The notes under the pieces were generated by a model that worked only from the letters and a program-made list of their open reading frames with translations, searched no databases and was not told the DNA's origin. Of a DNA stretch of 64,000 nt, positions 14,553 to 26,492 are shown piece after piece. A program made the translations under genes and the position numbers. Every line of letters starts with the position of its first letter. Positions within the stretch are counted from its first letter, which is position 1. Source of the stretch: Apiotrichum sp. Y4204. Taxonomy: Eukaryota; Basidiomycota; Tremellomycetes; Trichosporonales; Trichosporonaceae. Where the stretch lies: NCBI GenBank assembly GCA_025531455.1, contig JAMYHL010000040.1:124001-188000 (forward strand). The letters run 5' to 3'.

Positions 14553-17500
14553 ATGAGGACAGGACTAGCCTTCCTCCTGTCTGCGCTACTTCCCTTGGCC
14601 ACCGGCCAGGGGTTGAGCGAGGTTCTTGTCACAAAGATCGAAACACTCTTCGTTCCAGTCTCCGGCAACCCGGCTCCTACGACAGTTAGCGGTCAGTTCT
14701 GGACACCTGTGGGCGGAGCAAACCAGGCGTCTGCTGCGGCACCTCCTGCAGAAACATCAAATGTACCCAGCACCCCGAGCTCACCCGCAGACTCGGCTGC
14801 CCCTCCCCCGGCTTCGGCGCCCACAGGCCAGGCAACTCAAGGCCCTCCTCTCGCCTCCAACACACCGGCCTCCAACACCCCCGCCAACAGCCCCACCTCT
14901 AATCCCGCCATCATCCCCCTACCTGTGCCTATACCCGGAGGATCGTCTGCAGCTTCCAGTAACCCAGCTTCACCGGCCCCTTCCGGCAATCAAACAGGGG
15001 GAACTCAGAATGGAACTCAGGGTGTTGTTCCAGGTGGAACTGGAAACAGTTCTGCAACCAATGGCTCAACCACTCCACCGGAGTCGGATGGTCCCAACCT
15101 CAACTTTGGCCCCGTGTCTTTCGCGGGATACGACAATTACATCTATCGGGACAACGATGTGGCTGCCCAAGTGGTAATCTCGCAGTGAGTGCGGAGAGGA
15201 GCCCGTCTATTAGGAGTACTCACACGTTACACTAGGGAGTCAAACAACAAGACTACGCGTTTCATCACTGCTTTCCCCAACGGCAACACGGGCGCTCTCG
15301 TCTATCTTCTTCCTTACAATGGCAACGGGAGTACCGAGTCGACCGTCACTGCCCGTCTGGTTGAAGGCTCCCTGGCAGCTGAGAATGGTTCAGACTCGCA
15401 AAAGGGAATCAAAGGACAGATGACTGTGTCCTCCGACGCCGAGTTTGGAGTGACGATTCGTGAGTGAACCCTGCGCCCAGGTGTCATCGGAAATGTCAAG
15501 CATTCTGACTCTCAGTCGGCGGCGTGCGTACACTGCGCGACTACGTCGAATCAGGCGGCAAGGTGATGAATAGCATCTTCAACTATACGGTTGGCACCGC
15601 AGCTCCAAACGAGGTCAAGCTCGTCCGCAATTGGATCAACGGTACGACAGTGCAGTATCTCAACTTCAACGCTGGGGAGAACTGCCAGTTCTCGATCGAT
15701 GGTCCTACCATCCGCATAGTGCGTAACGACAAGAACGCCTCCGCGACTGTATCCTTCAGCTCTACATTCAACTACACCGGTACGACGCCCGAGACCCCCT
15801 TCGTCCCGCTTGAGGGCCTTGGCCCAGCACAGCTCTTCCTGAAGGGCAGCGAGAATGGCGGTAGTGCTGGCAGCAATGGTTCGACCGGCGCGAACAGCTC
15901 CGCCACCACGGAGGCGACACCCAACACCAACAAGGGCGGCAAGCCCCTCCAGAGTGTGCTCAGCGCGATCCATACCTCAGCCACGAACATCACCGAGCAG
16001 ATGGCGTTCCTGTCGTACAAGTCCGAATTCCTGGCTGGCGGATGGCGCTTCCTCACCTGTGAGTGGTAAATTAGCGGCGCGATGATAAGCTTATAACGTT
16101 GTAACATTGCTCACAACCTAGATTTCGGTCGTGACACGCTCATTGCCCTGCGTCTCCTCCTCCCTGTGCTCTCCCCCGAAGCGACCGAGGCCATCCTCGC
16201 GGCCGTGATCCAACGGACAAATGCAACCAGCGGAGAGCTGTGTCATGAGGAGACCGTTGGCGACTATGCGTCATTCCTCAGTAGGTATCACTGCGCGTCC
16301 AATCTGACAATCAGACATGAACAACGGTCAACCCGAGAAGGGCAACACGCCATTGTACTCCTACACCATGGTGGACACCGATTTCCTCCTTCTCCCCGTG
16401 CTGGCCGACTATGCTGCTGCGTCCCCCGACCGTGCGAAGCAGATGCTCGCTCGCAATTCGAGCCTTGTTTCCGGTACATTCGGAGAACTTCTGCAGTCGA
16501 ACATCGAGCACGTCCTGTCCCTTGCGGCGCCATTCGGCGCCGTCCCCAGTAAGGAGAACCTCGTGGCCATCCGCGACCCCAACGTCGGGAACTGGCGCGA
16601 CTCCAACCTCGGACTGGGTGGCGGCAAGTACCCCTTCGACGTCAACTGTGAGTTGTTTCTAAACATACTGGCTAGTGCCTGCTAACATCAGGCGCACTCG
16701 TTCCCGCGGCACTCAAGGCCATCCAGTCGCTGGCTGAGGCTGGTCTCGTGTCAGCCAACTACACCAACGCATCCACATCTCTCGTCGGGGTATGGACGTC
16801 GCAGGCGTGTGACCACTTTACTGTGCCCGTAGCTACCGACGCAGCTGCCAAGTCGTTGGAAAGCTACGTTGGTGCGGCCAATCTCTCCGCTTCGCTTCTC
16901 TACGGCGCCGGCAGTCTCAACGAGTCGAAAGGCGGATCGAGCGGGTGGAACGAAGGGAAGCAGGCCATTGGCGGGGCGAACTCGACCTTCTACGCCCTGT
17001 CGCTCAAGAGCGACGGCTCCCCGGTTCCGATCCTCAACTCGGATCTCTCCTTTGTCCTCGAATACGCCAACCCTACCCCGGAGGTCCTGTGGGCAGTCGT
17101 CCAGGCCATGCAGCCGTACCCCCGCGGCCTGCTCACGAACGCGGGCATGGTCGTCGCCAACGCCGCGTACGAGGGCAGCAACAACGCAACCCTCGCCCAG
17201 CAGTTCGGCAACACTGCGTATCATGGCGCCGTGTCTTGGAGCTGGCAGACGGGCATGATGGCCCAGGGTATCAGCAGGCAGCTCGGCCGTTGTGGTCTTA
17301 GTGCGAACACCCAACTCGGCTCCGGAAACACAACACAGAGTGGTAACGGCAATGGCACTACGCAGGACAACGGCAACGGCAACGCAAATGGCGGTGGGAA
17401 TGCACAGAACAATGGCACAGCCAATGGCAACCAGACCGCCAATGGCACCGACAACGGCGTCGCCAACGCCAACACTACCTCCACAATCCCGAGGCGGCGC

Positions 17501-18082
17501 CAGGTCGAATCGCCGAACAACGGCACCACCACTCCTCCAAACAACGACACCGCTCCTCCCAACAACGGCACCACAACTCCTCCAAACAACGGCACCACCA
17601 CTCCTCCGAACAACGGCACCACCACTCCTCCGAACAACGGCACCACCACTCCTCCAACTAACGGCGAGACCGACAATGAGGGCCGCCCTGCGTGGTGCGA
17701 GGACGAGGAGCTGGTCACCGCGCTGCAACAGGCGCAGGCACGGCTCTGGGCCGCGATTGACGGCACGACTGATGTGCTGTACACCGAGGTATGGTCGCCT
17801 GTGTGGACGCCCAAGGCCGACGGCTCCGGTGGCAACTTTACGGTCGGCGACCTCGGCGCGCTCAGCCCCGAGGGGACCGAAGGCGACGCGGTCCAGCTGT
17901 GGAGCTATGGATTCCTCGCCGCTGTCGACCCGCGCAATGGCCGCCCCGTCGCTGCTGGCATCGAAACTCCCGTGACTCCGTCTCCCAATGGCACCGCCAT
18001 GGTCAGCGCTGCGAAGGCTGTCGTTCAGCCGCAGGCTGCTGTGCTGTCGATCATCGCCGCTGTGTTGTGTGTGGTGATGTAG
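14553..18082 (+). CDS. Secreted GPI-anchored six-hairpin-glycosidase-like protein
   Basis: Six exons, join(14553..15184, 15236..15459, 15516..16058, 16122..16280, 16315..16647, 16692..18082), 1093 aa. A signal peptide (MRTGLAFLLSALLPLATGQG) is followed by a Ser/Pro/Asn-rich linker (about 30-185). The core from about 190 includes FLAGGWRFLTYFGRDTLIAL (about 455-475), resembling the (alpha/alpha)6 catalytic domain of debranching-enzyme-type glucosidases, then CHEETVGDYASFL, YSYTMVDTDFLLLPVL and GKYPFDVNC. An Asn/Gly/Thr-rich region with tandem PPNNGTTT repeats lies at about 845-955, then a short conserved-looking segment (PAWCEDEELVTALQQAQARL ... GDAVQLWSYGFLAA) and a hydrophobic tail ending LSIIAAVLCVVM, typical of GPI attachment. 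Many N-x-S/T sites are present. Wall-located polysaccharide hydrolysis is inferred. The substrate, and whether it is catalytic, cannot be read from the sequence. Confidence 0.75.
17512..17668 (+). repeat. 24-bp coding minisatellite (PPNNGTTT units)
   Basis: About six near-identical units encoding PPNNGTTT, one of them shortened and altered to PPNNDTA and a final degenerate PPTNGET. The unit is NNG-T glycosylation-site rich and Pro-rich, consistent with a stiff, heavily glycosylated wall spacer. Copy number is a likely site of strain variation. Confidence 0.9.
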
Positions 18083-18325
18083 GACGTTGATAGTTCCTGT
18101 AGTGGACGTGGTTAATCTCGCGGCCGTCTCTAAAACTCCCAATTCATATGCACGCAACTCATAGTCAGAATGCAGGTCAGAACATTGTCAGCCGGGTTCT
18201 CGCAAAGCTGCATAGACATGACACTACTGCTGACAACTGGCTGATATTTTTCTGTGATCCACGTCCAGACAAACCGAGTCCACTTCAATCGCCCCAACCT
18301 CTCCTCACCTCGCCCTGTAAATCGT

Positions 18326-19475
18326 TCAGAGCTTGGCCTTCTCGTTCTTGGTGTCGCGGAACATGCCAGAGACCTTCTCCGGGTTGAGCACGGCCTCAGG
18401 GTACGGGAGAGACGTGCCGCGGAGGTGTTGCTGGCCACCGTCGACAACGAGGATCTGACCAGTGATGTACTTTGCGGCGGGGGAGAAGAGGAAGATGGCA
18501 GAGTCGGCAACGTCCTTGCGAGTTCCCATCGCGCCGAGGGGAACCGAGGAGGAGTAGTCCGAGCCCGAGGTGCCGAGACGGGACATGCCCTCAGTGTCGC
18601 CGATGGGGCTGGGATCAGCGGGGAGTCCTCTATATGGGGTAGGAGGAGATACGCAGCGGCAGTTTTATAAGAAACTGCTTTCCACATGTTCCGCCGCTCT
18701 TCACTCACCCAGGAGCAATCACGTTGGAGCGGACACCGCGGGGGCCCTCCTCGACAGCGATGACCTGCGAGAGCGCGTCGACACCGGCCTTGGCAGCTGA
18801 GACGTGCGCCTGGTACGGCGTGCCCTTGTAGTGGAGGGTGGCCGAGATGTGGAGGTACGAGCCCTGCGACTTGCGAATGTAGGGGAGCGTTGCCTTGACG
18901 GTGTTGTACGTGCCCATCTGGACGTCAGTGATTGTCTCCGTATACGCTGGGATAATGGCTCCGCATAGCCCCCATTGCCGAGTACTCACAGTGTCGATCT
19001 CCATGACGGTGCGGAAGGCGTTCTCCGAGAGACCAGAGATGGGGGCGAGGAAGTTGCCAGCGGCACCGCAGACGACAAAGTCGATGCGGCCAAAGGCCTT
19101 AATGGCGGCGTCGGCGGCGGCCTTGAGCTGCGCGGCGTTGCGGACGTCGGCAGCGGCGGGGATGCAGCGGTTTCCCGAGACCTGCTCGAGCTTGGCGGCG
19201 GACTCGGCGAGGCCCTTGGCGCTGTGGGTCAGTCACACAGTCGAGAGCAGGTCGCGACAATGAGGCTAGAGAGGCAGGCGTGCAGTATTCACGCACGGGG
19301 CGCGGTGCGGTTCACTGCCGCTCCGCCCATCACCATGTACTCACTCGCGACCGACAATGACGGCGTTGGCGCCAAGCTTCATCATCTCCTCGACGATGGT
19401 GTATCCAATACCCGAGCGGCCACCGGTGCTGAAGAGCACCTTGCCCTTGAAGAGGTCCTTCTGGAAGACAGACAT
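18326..19475 (-). CDS. SPS19: Peroxisomal 2,4-dienoyl-CoA reductase (SPS19-like SDR)
   Basis: Four exons, complement(18326..18608, 18709..18917, 18990..19221, 19345..19475), 284 aa. A short-chain dehydrogenase/reductase with the nucleotide-binding motif TGGRSGIG (about 17-24), AADVRN, and CGAAGNFLAP in place of NNAG. The active-site stretch ISATLHYKGTPYQAHVSAAK lacks the canonical Tyr of YxxxK, as expected for 2,4-dienoyl-CoA reductases, and is followed by VRSNVIAPGPIGDTEGMSRL. The C-terminus is AKL, a type 1 peroxisomal targeting signal. The enzyme reduces 2,4-dienoyl-CoA with NADPH so that unsaturated fatty acids with even-numbered double bonds can enter beta-oxidation. The start at 19475 lies just before the nucleotide fold, as usual for the family. 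Confidence 0.9.
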
Positions 19476-20086
19476 GGTGGATGGGTTAAGCGAGTGGGGA
19501 ATGTGGTGGTGGATGACCGGGTGTGGGCGATTGTTGCACGGGGCTGAGCTGGCCGTGAGGATCTGAGAGTTTGTTTGTGGTGACTGTTACGCCGGCTTAT
19601 GTAGGTATAGCGATGGGGAGATTGAGAGAGTGGGAGATGCTTGCTGTACGGATGTGATCGAGAAATGCAGTGTGCTCGCTGTCAACATTGTCATGTCGCT
19701 TGCTTGGCCGTTTGCAGCTTGCAGATTTCGATTTCCCCCCCTCTCTCGGCCGTCACCCATCATCCCACCTCACCGGCCATCTCACATGCCGCATTAACCG
19801 GACGAGACCGACAAAATTGTCATTGCGGCCGCCATTGACACACCACCAACCAACCCCGCACTCCCCACACTCCCCACACTCACGGTCTTCGGGGCTACAA
19901 ACCCGGCCCTATGCTCTCTACCACTCCTTATGCTCTGCATGTGCGTTCGCTAAGCGGGCCAAGGTTCTACCCCACAGAGCGCCACAGCTGATGCCGATCC
20001 ATCACTGCACGGTACACCCAAGTGGTCTTTACCCCACATTCTGCCCCCACTGCCGCAACACAAGACTTGCTTGCATAACGAGAATT
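19476..20086. other. Spacer between SPS19 promoter and SFI1 3' end
   Basis: 611 bp. It holds the SPS19 upstream region (both flanking genes are on the minus strand), a CCAAC/CACTCC-rich stretch near 19841-19880, and the SFI1 3' UTR. No gene seen. Confidence 0.45.
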
Positions 20087-23000
20087 CTACTTGGCCGCAC
20101 GCAGAGCCTGCACCAGCTCGGCCATCGTTTTGGATCGCCCTGGCGTGCCTGATACGCCGCGATTTGGGCCTGCACTGCCTGAACTGGGCGACTCATCACT
20201 GGAAACACGCGGACGAACGGTTGCAGCTCCGCGGCCGAGAAGCTCAGATCGCAGCCGTGAATACGCTGGCTCACTGGCAACAGAAACAGCTGCTGATCGA
20301 TCGCGGTCGCGTCCTGGATCTGGGCTTGCATTCCCTCCTCTGCCGACTGCCATGGGACGGTGCCTGCTTCGCGCGGGTGTCGCCGCGATGTTGTCTGTAA
20401 CTATGGCGCCAAACGAGTGACGCGCACGGAGAGCGGCCGCGGGCTTGGTAGACGACGATACTTGAAGGGAATCAAAACTGTCAGTCTGGGTGAGGCGTCG
20501 TCGTGACCGGTGTCTGTATGTCAGCGGCCTCCAGTGTGAGGTCATCTCAAGACGCACGCAGGACGTTTGGCTAGTTTCGACCTGTACGCCGCCTTCCAAA
20601 GAGCAAACGAGTCCGCTGTCCTGGTTAGCTCCACATTGTCGGTGGACACAGGATGTCAAAAGTAAGCCACTCACCCATCAAACGCGTGTTTTGCTCGGCG
20701 GCGATAGCCTTCATTTTCTGCTGCCGCCTGAGGGCGGTCGTCCATCTGGGGAACACTGATCGCGCCAGACGTTGTTTATCAAACTGCACAGCACGTAAAA
20801 GGCGGCCGCGGGCTATCCACTTGTCCAAGACCGAGAACAGCAGAGCATCTTCATGACGGAGCGCCACTTCTGCTTCAATAGCGCGCAGGTCATGTTCTCG
20901 CTTTTGATCATGCCAGGACCCAAACGTCGCAGCGAGAAGATGCTCATCGCGATCCCTCTGGAACTGATCGAGTCGTTGCTTGAGGTCACTTGCTTTTCGT
21001 GCCCGAACCGCCCAAGTAACGAAAGCGCGCTGCATTGTTTCTGATGGTCAGGTGGAACACAATGCGATGTGTAACTTGCCTTCTCGTTTGACATCCACGA
21101 AGCTCTGCATCAGAGCCACCAGATCGGTCTTCCGCTTTTGAGCCCGCTGCCAGCGGGCAAACGCATCAGCAACAAGGACCTTGTCCCGCTGCTCTGCGGT
21201 TTCCAGCTCGCGTGCCTTTATTTCGACCACTTTCTCAGTCCACAGCGACAGCGTACGCTTTAGTAGCCGGTTGTCCTGGGATGCGCGAAGGAGGTCCACT
21301 TGTTGACGATCGTGAATACTCTGGGCAAGAGCCAGCCGCCATTCTGGCTGTCAGTGAAGGTCAGGTCACGCACTCACCAGAAAACGCAGTTCTTAATTCA
21401 GTAATCTTCCTCTTCTCAATAAACTCGTTTTGGCGTCTGTGCGCGAGAGCTATCCGCCACACCTTGAACGAAACACGAAGGGTGAAGAACGCATGTGCCT
21501 TGTCCGCCGTGAGGATATCCCCTGAGAGCTTGGAGCTTGCAGTGTGCCATTTCGTGAATAGCGCGTGCTTTGTGCGCGCCTCGAAGATGAGGTCAGCCTT
21601 GAGAGTCGCGTTGCGCTTCTGGCCAAGCACATCACGCCATCGACTGAGGCCGTTGTGCAGTCGTCTGGTATTGGCCGTGACGATGAACTGTTCCGCCTTG
21701 GCTGCTTTGTTAGATGGATCTCAGCTGAATACACGTACATTCTGCGGCCTGTACGCGCTCCTTCTTCGACTGCCATTTCGAAAAGAAGGATCGAATCTTA
21801 CGTGTCTCGAGCACGCGAAGAAGCAGCTTACCGCGTTCCTGTGCCAGCCACACCTTCATAGAATCGCGCATCAGAGCAAGATCGCGGCTGTCCGCAAAGT
21901 CAATCGCCTTTTGTTCCCTGATTTGAGCTTTGGATAAGGAGGTCTTCACCCGAGACATTGCGCTCTTGAGCAGTCGCGCTCTGTTAAACACATCTGCGGC
22001 AGTCTGTTGTCGGCTGAATGGTGTCAGAGATGCACGCGTCGAAAACTTACGCAGACGACTGCCATTTTCCCCACGCTCGTGCAACCACTCGTTGCTCTTC
22101 CATTTCCACAAGTTTACGCCCTAAAGGTCGTAGTGATGCCTGCTTGACCCATAGATCGAAAGTGCGCACTATGAGGGTTGCGTCGGTACGTCGCTGCCAA
22201 GATTGAAGGTTCTGACTCAGCTGCCACGATTTCGCAGCCTTGTTCCTCCAGATATGGAACGTGCTCTTGAGAGTAGTCGCCACGCGGTGCTTGTCTGCTG
22301 TGCGTTCTCTGGACGCGTCATGCCATATCTGTAGTGATTAGTGGCCGTCGCTATTTCAGAAACTCACATGAAACGCTTTTCGAGCTCGATTCTGATCGAA
22401 CTTCTGTTTCACGCCCAGTTCACGGGTCTGCATGTCGACCTCCCACCGTTTAGTTCGTAGCTTGACGAGTTGGCCTCGCCAAGTGTTGAATGCCACGCGA
22501 ACGTCACGCACGGCCCTGTCGACGATGACTTGCTCTTCTACCCTCTCCAAGCGTTTGTTGCGAAGTCTAGCGAGCCAGCGATCAATAGTTTCTTGCTTCC
22601 GCTTGTGCTCGTAGTGTGCATCTGCTGTTCCGGGTTGGCTCAGGCGATATTCGCACATTGCGCGCCATTTGCCCAGCGTCTGTTGCAGCACCAAAGTGTC
22701 TCGAACGGCGTCAATTTGGGCCGTTGTGCGACAAAGCCACTCCGAGCTCTGTCTCCACTGGCCCCAGCATCTCCCGACCAGACCAAGGCGATGGAACTGG
22801 TCAGCACGCAGCTCCATCTCCCGCAACACAGCCGGGTCCGTCTCCCTGTCAACCGGCGCGGGCTGTCTCGCGTGCGAGGGGTAGGAGGATCTCAAGATGG
22901 GAGATGTAATGGTGAAGTCGGCCTCCGACTCCGAGTAAGTTGGCGGAGTAGCAGTGACCGTCTGAGCTCGCAATGCGTAGTAGCCACGACGTTGGGATTG

Positions 23001-23626
23001 GACTGGTGTTGAAGTTCGTATTGGTCGAGAACGGTTGAACGTTTGGCTCTCCTCGACATCCGATGGCGTCGGCGTGAATCCCACCATAGACCGTGTCTCG
23101 CCCATCAACACCTTTCTCGGCGATTGTCGGATCGCAACGACTTCGCTCGTGGCCGTATCCGCGTCAGACTCATCAGCGTACCCCTCATCGAGGTCGGAGC
23201 TGGCGCTGGCGAGAAAGGGAACGCGTGCCCGCATCGGATTGGCGCCATGCTGAATGTACTGAGACCTGTTCACTCTTGCCGGCTCTGCTTCTCTCTCGCG
23301 GGACGCGCGCCAGATGTCCCATCGCTCTCCCCATGTTTCGGCCTTGACCAGACCCAGCTTCAGGAGAAACTGATAATATAAGCTATCCTCATTGGGGCGC
23401 ATGCCGCTGCCATGTCAGTTCCGCCATCCCATAGCCAGTCTAAAGCTCACTTGGCCGCAAGCACCACGCTGTACACATCGTTAACCTGGGTGAATGATGT
23501 CGCATCACGGCAACGCGCTATGATCTGATCGATAATGTCGAGGTCAACCGCGTCCGTTAACTCGAGTGACGTCGAAACAGATGTCGATGCGCCCAATGTT
23601 CCCTCGCGGGCATATTGAGCAAACAT
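20087..23626 (-). CDS. SFI1: Spindle pole body protein Sfi1 (centrin-binding repeat protein)
   Basis: Nine exons, complement(20087..20513, 20558..20615, 20675..21040, 21080..21343, 21378..21701, 21739..22013, 22051..22328, 22368..23406, 23451..23626), 1068 aa; all phases agree. From about residue 260 to 930 the protein is a chain of helical repeats with a Trp every 25-35 residues (AFVTWAVRARKAS, ATFGSWHDQKREH, FSVLDKWIARGRL, SVFPRWTTALRRQ, RTFDLWVKQASLR), the centrin/Cdc31-binding Sfi1 repeat. In yeast Sfi1 and Cdc31 form the half-bridge filament that governs spindle pole duplication. The N-terminus (DLDIIDQIIARC, SLYYQFLLKLGLVKAETWGERWDIWRA) and Ser/Arg-rich C-terminus are not repeats. Intron 6 is GC-AG. 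The ATG at 23626 is the first in frame; an upstream TTG codon was ignored. Confidence 0.9.
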
Positions 23627-24102
23627 GGGCAAAACGCCGTTCCAGCGTGTTTGGTGGTTGTGCGGTTGTGATGTGGGTGGTTTGTTAATTGTTGTTGTCG
23701 TTTATTGATCTTTTGGGTGGCGTCCGGCGCGTCGATCGAGTGAGGAACAACGGCAGACGCGGTGAACGAGTCACGTGATAATACCAGCGTGGGCTTCGCC
23801 TGGTGCGGACTGTTGCTGTACTCCGCCCCCTCCACTTCACACCTCCTCCATACCTCCAGGCCTCCAGCACCCTATCGTCGTGCGCCTCATTCAATGGGCG
23901 CGGGATGGTAGTCGCCACCATATGACACTGGTTGCTCTCACAGGATCACAGGACCGCAATCAACGATCCAACGACCCCCGCAGCCGGCGACACGTTCCAT
24001 TGCAACAACATCCAACTCTTCCAGACACTCATTCTCCGCCCAGCGACAGATTCATCCCACACGTATCTCTTAATCGCTGTACACTGAAAGCATTCACCCA
24101 CC
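23627..24102. promoter_or_regulatory. Divergent promoter between SFI1 and CASP, with TCACGTGA
   Basis: 476 bp between two divergent ATGs. A perfect palindrome TCACGTGA (E-box type) lies at about 23771-23778, and short CCTCCA repeats near 23826-23870. No TATA box is obvious. Confidence 0.45.
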
Positions 24103-26492
24103 ATGGCCGAGGCCAACTTCTCTGCCGCGCTGGCGACATGGAAAGGCATGTGACCGTAGATCGCGTTGAGGCTGACCCATCAACAGAGATCAACCTCTCC
24201 GAACTGCAAAAATCGCTGGACACAACGGCGATGGAGCTTGTCGAGGGACAGAAGGAGACTGTGGTTGGGAGGAAGAAGCTGGCAGAGTCAACGCGAGGTG
24301 CGTATGATGCAACACGACGGCCTTCACATAACACGCCCCATCGATCGCAGCTGACAGGTCTTCAGAATTTAAGAAGATGCCTGACAACAACGAAAAGTTC
24401 GGCGCGATCAAATCGCTGCTGAAGGCATACCAGGGAGAGATTGATGCCTTAACTCGTCGGTCAAAGTCCAGCGAGACGTCGTTCCTCAACGTGTACAAGC
24501 TGCTGTCCGACGCGCCAGACCCATATCCCCTGCTCGACCTGGCCGTGGACCAAACGGTCAAGGTCGCGGAGGCGCGTATGCTGGAGTCTGAGATGTCTCG
24601 TCTTAGAGAAGAGAATGCGGAGCTCAAGAAGCAGGTGGCCGAGAGCAGCTCAGCTGAGGACAAGCGGAAGAAGGCAGAAAGCCGTGTTGAGCAGCTCGAG
24701 TCCAAGGTGGGAATTGTCAGGTGGGACCGTCACTGACAACCAGATGGATGACCTCATTCAGGAGCGTGTGACTCAGAAGGAGAACGAGCTGAATGCCGAG
24801 TACGATGAGCGCATGCGCAACTATGAGGAGAGGTGGGTATCTGCGCCGCCATTGAGCTGACCCATCAGGGAGAAAGATCTCCAGCGTCAGGTGCAGACGT
24901 TCAAGGACCAAATCCGCGACCTCCATACCTCAAACGAAAACACCCAGGCCAAGCTTCTTGACGCCAGCCAACGACAGGGTTGGTGTAACTCAAAGGCGTC
25001 ACTGACATTTCAGAACAGGATGTTTCGGCCAAGCTTGCCGAGCTGGACCTCGTCGTAGCGGATCTCAACCGCGCCAACGAGCGCGTCGCCACCGTCGAGC
25101 GCCGTAACGTGGGTTAACAAGCCAAAACCCACTGACATGTGCAGGAGCTGCTTCGCTCGGAAATCGAGACTGCCCGCAGTGGATCTCAGCAGGCCGAGAA
25201 GTGAGCATGTCGCCATGCCCTTACACTAATGCCCAGGGTCAAGCAGCTCGAGGACCAGGTTGCCGAGTTGGAACTTGAGGCGTCCCGTCTCCTTCGTGCC
25301 CACGACCAAATCAAGGAGGCGAAGGCGGAGGAGGAGCGCGCTGCCCAGAAGCGCTCCGACGATGCCAGCCGTGAAGCTGCCAACCAGGCCGCCGAGATTG
25401 AGAATCTGCGCACCAAGGTCAAGAAGTATTCCGACTACGATGAGATCAAGCGAGAGCTCGAAATCATGAAGGTTCGTGTTCAGAGACAGGTGTTACAAAG
25501 AATAGCACGCTGACATCAGTACGTCGAGTTCTCCAGCCAAGATCTCGATGAGGACGACGACCTCAAGCTTCCGAGCCCGAAGGCCGATGCGTCTAACAAG
25601 CTTGGCCGCTCCCTGGAGAACCTTCTTGTGTCGAAGAACCGCCGACTTCTGGAGGACCTTACAAAGCTTCGTGTGGCACACGAGGAGCTTACTTCGCAGT
25701 ACAACAAGTCGGAGGAGGGTACTGAATCGCTCAAAGCAGAGGTCAACCGTATCCGCTTGTTGAACGAGAAGCTGGAGAATGACCTGATGAGCTTGAACAA
25801 GGGCGAAGGTGACAAGTCTGAACGTGGTGCTGGCCTTGCGGGACTCGATATTGGGGGCAGGCCGGATCGTGGATCATCGCCTGCCCCCAGCGGCGATGCT
25901 TCAATCCTCCCGATCGTCACGTCACAGCGTGATCGGTTCAGACAGAGGAATGCGGAGCTGGAGGAGGAGCTCCGGCGACAGTTTGAGACGATCTCAGACC
26001 TGCGAACCGAAATCAAGTCGTTGCAGGCTGATAACCTCAAGCTTTACGAGAAGGTGCGGTACATGCAAAGCTACCGCGACAACGCTGGTGGAATCGGCAT
26101 GTCTGGCTCCCACACGGGCACATCCACACCAAGCGGGGCCGCAGGTATGCTGAATGGCGCACTACGGAGCCGTGATGACGAGATTGGGCGGTACAAAGAC
26201 AAGTACGACGAGAGCCTGAATCCCTTCGAGGCGTTCAAGGGCCGCGAGGCGCAGCGAGCGATCCAGGCGCTCAATCCGCTTGAGCGCGGAGTGTTTGCCC
26301 TCACACGGGCAATCATCGGCAACAAACGCTCAAGGAGCTTGTTCATCCTGTACGCTGCATGCTTGGTGAGTGTGGGAGCGTTTGATGAAAGAGCCCTACT
26401 AACAATATTTTTAGCATATCCTTGTCCTGTTCATGCTGTGGAACAATCTACTATCGAGTACAACAACGGCGCCTGTCGCGATTCACCCATGA
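24103..26492 (+). CDS. COY1: Golgin CASP homolog (COY1)
   Basis: Ten exons, join(24103..24145, 24187..24297, 24366..24706, 24744..24832, 24869..24978, 25014..25108, 25145..25200, 25237..25471, 25520..26365, 26415..26492), 667 aa. The N-terminus MAEANFSAALATWKEINLSELQKSL, STREFKKMP, LLKAYQGEIDALTRRSK and FLNVYKLLSDAPDPYPLLDLA are diagnostic of CASP/Coy1. Long coiled coils fill about 110-520. The C-terminus has GRYKDKYDESLNPFEAFKGRE and a single hydrophobic anchor (RSLFILYAACLHILVLFMLW, about 624-645) ending in a short lumenal tail. This is a tail-anchored Golgi tether for intra-Golgi traffic. Intron 1 uses a GC donor (GCATGT); the alternative GT nearby breaks the frame. The last intron splits the membrane anchor. 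Confidence 0.92.

Noticed and set aside
16751..18157. A 468-codon minus-strand ORF
   Set aside because: Antisense of the glycosidase-like gene; its apparent repeats mirror the PPNNGTTT minisatellite.
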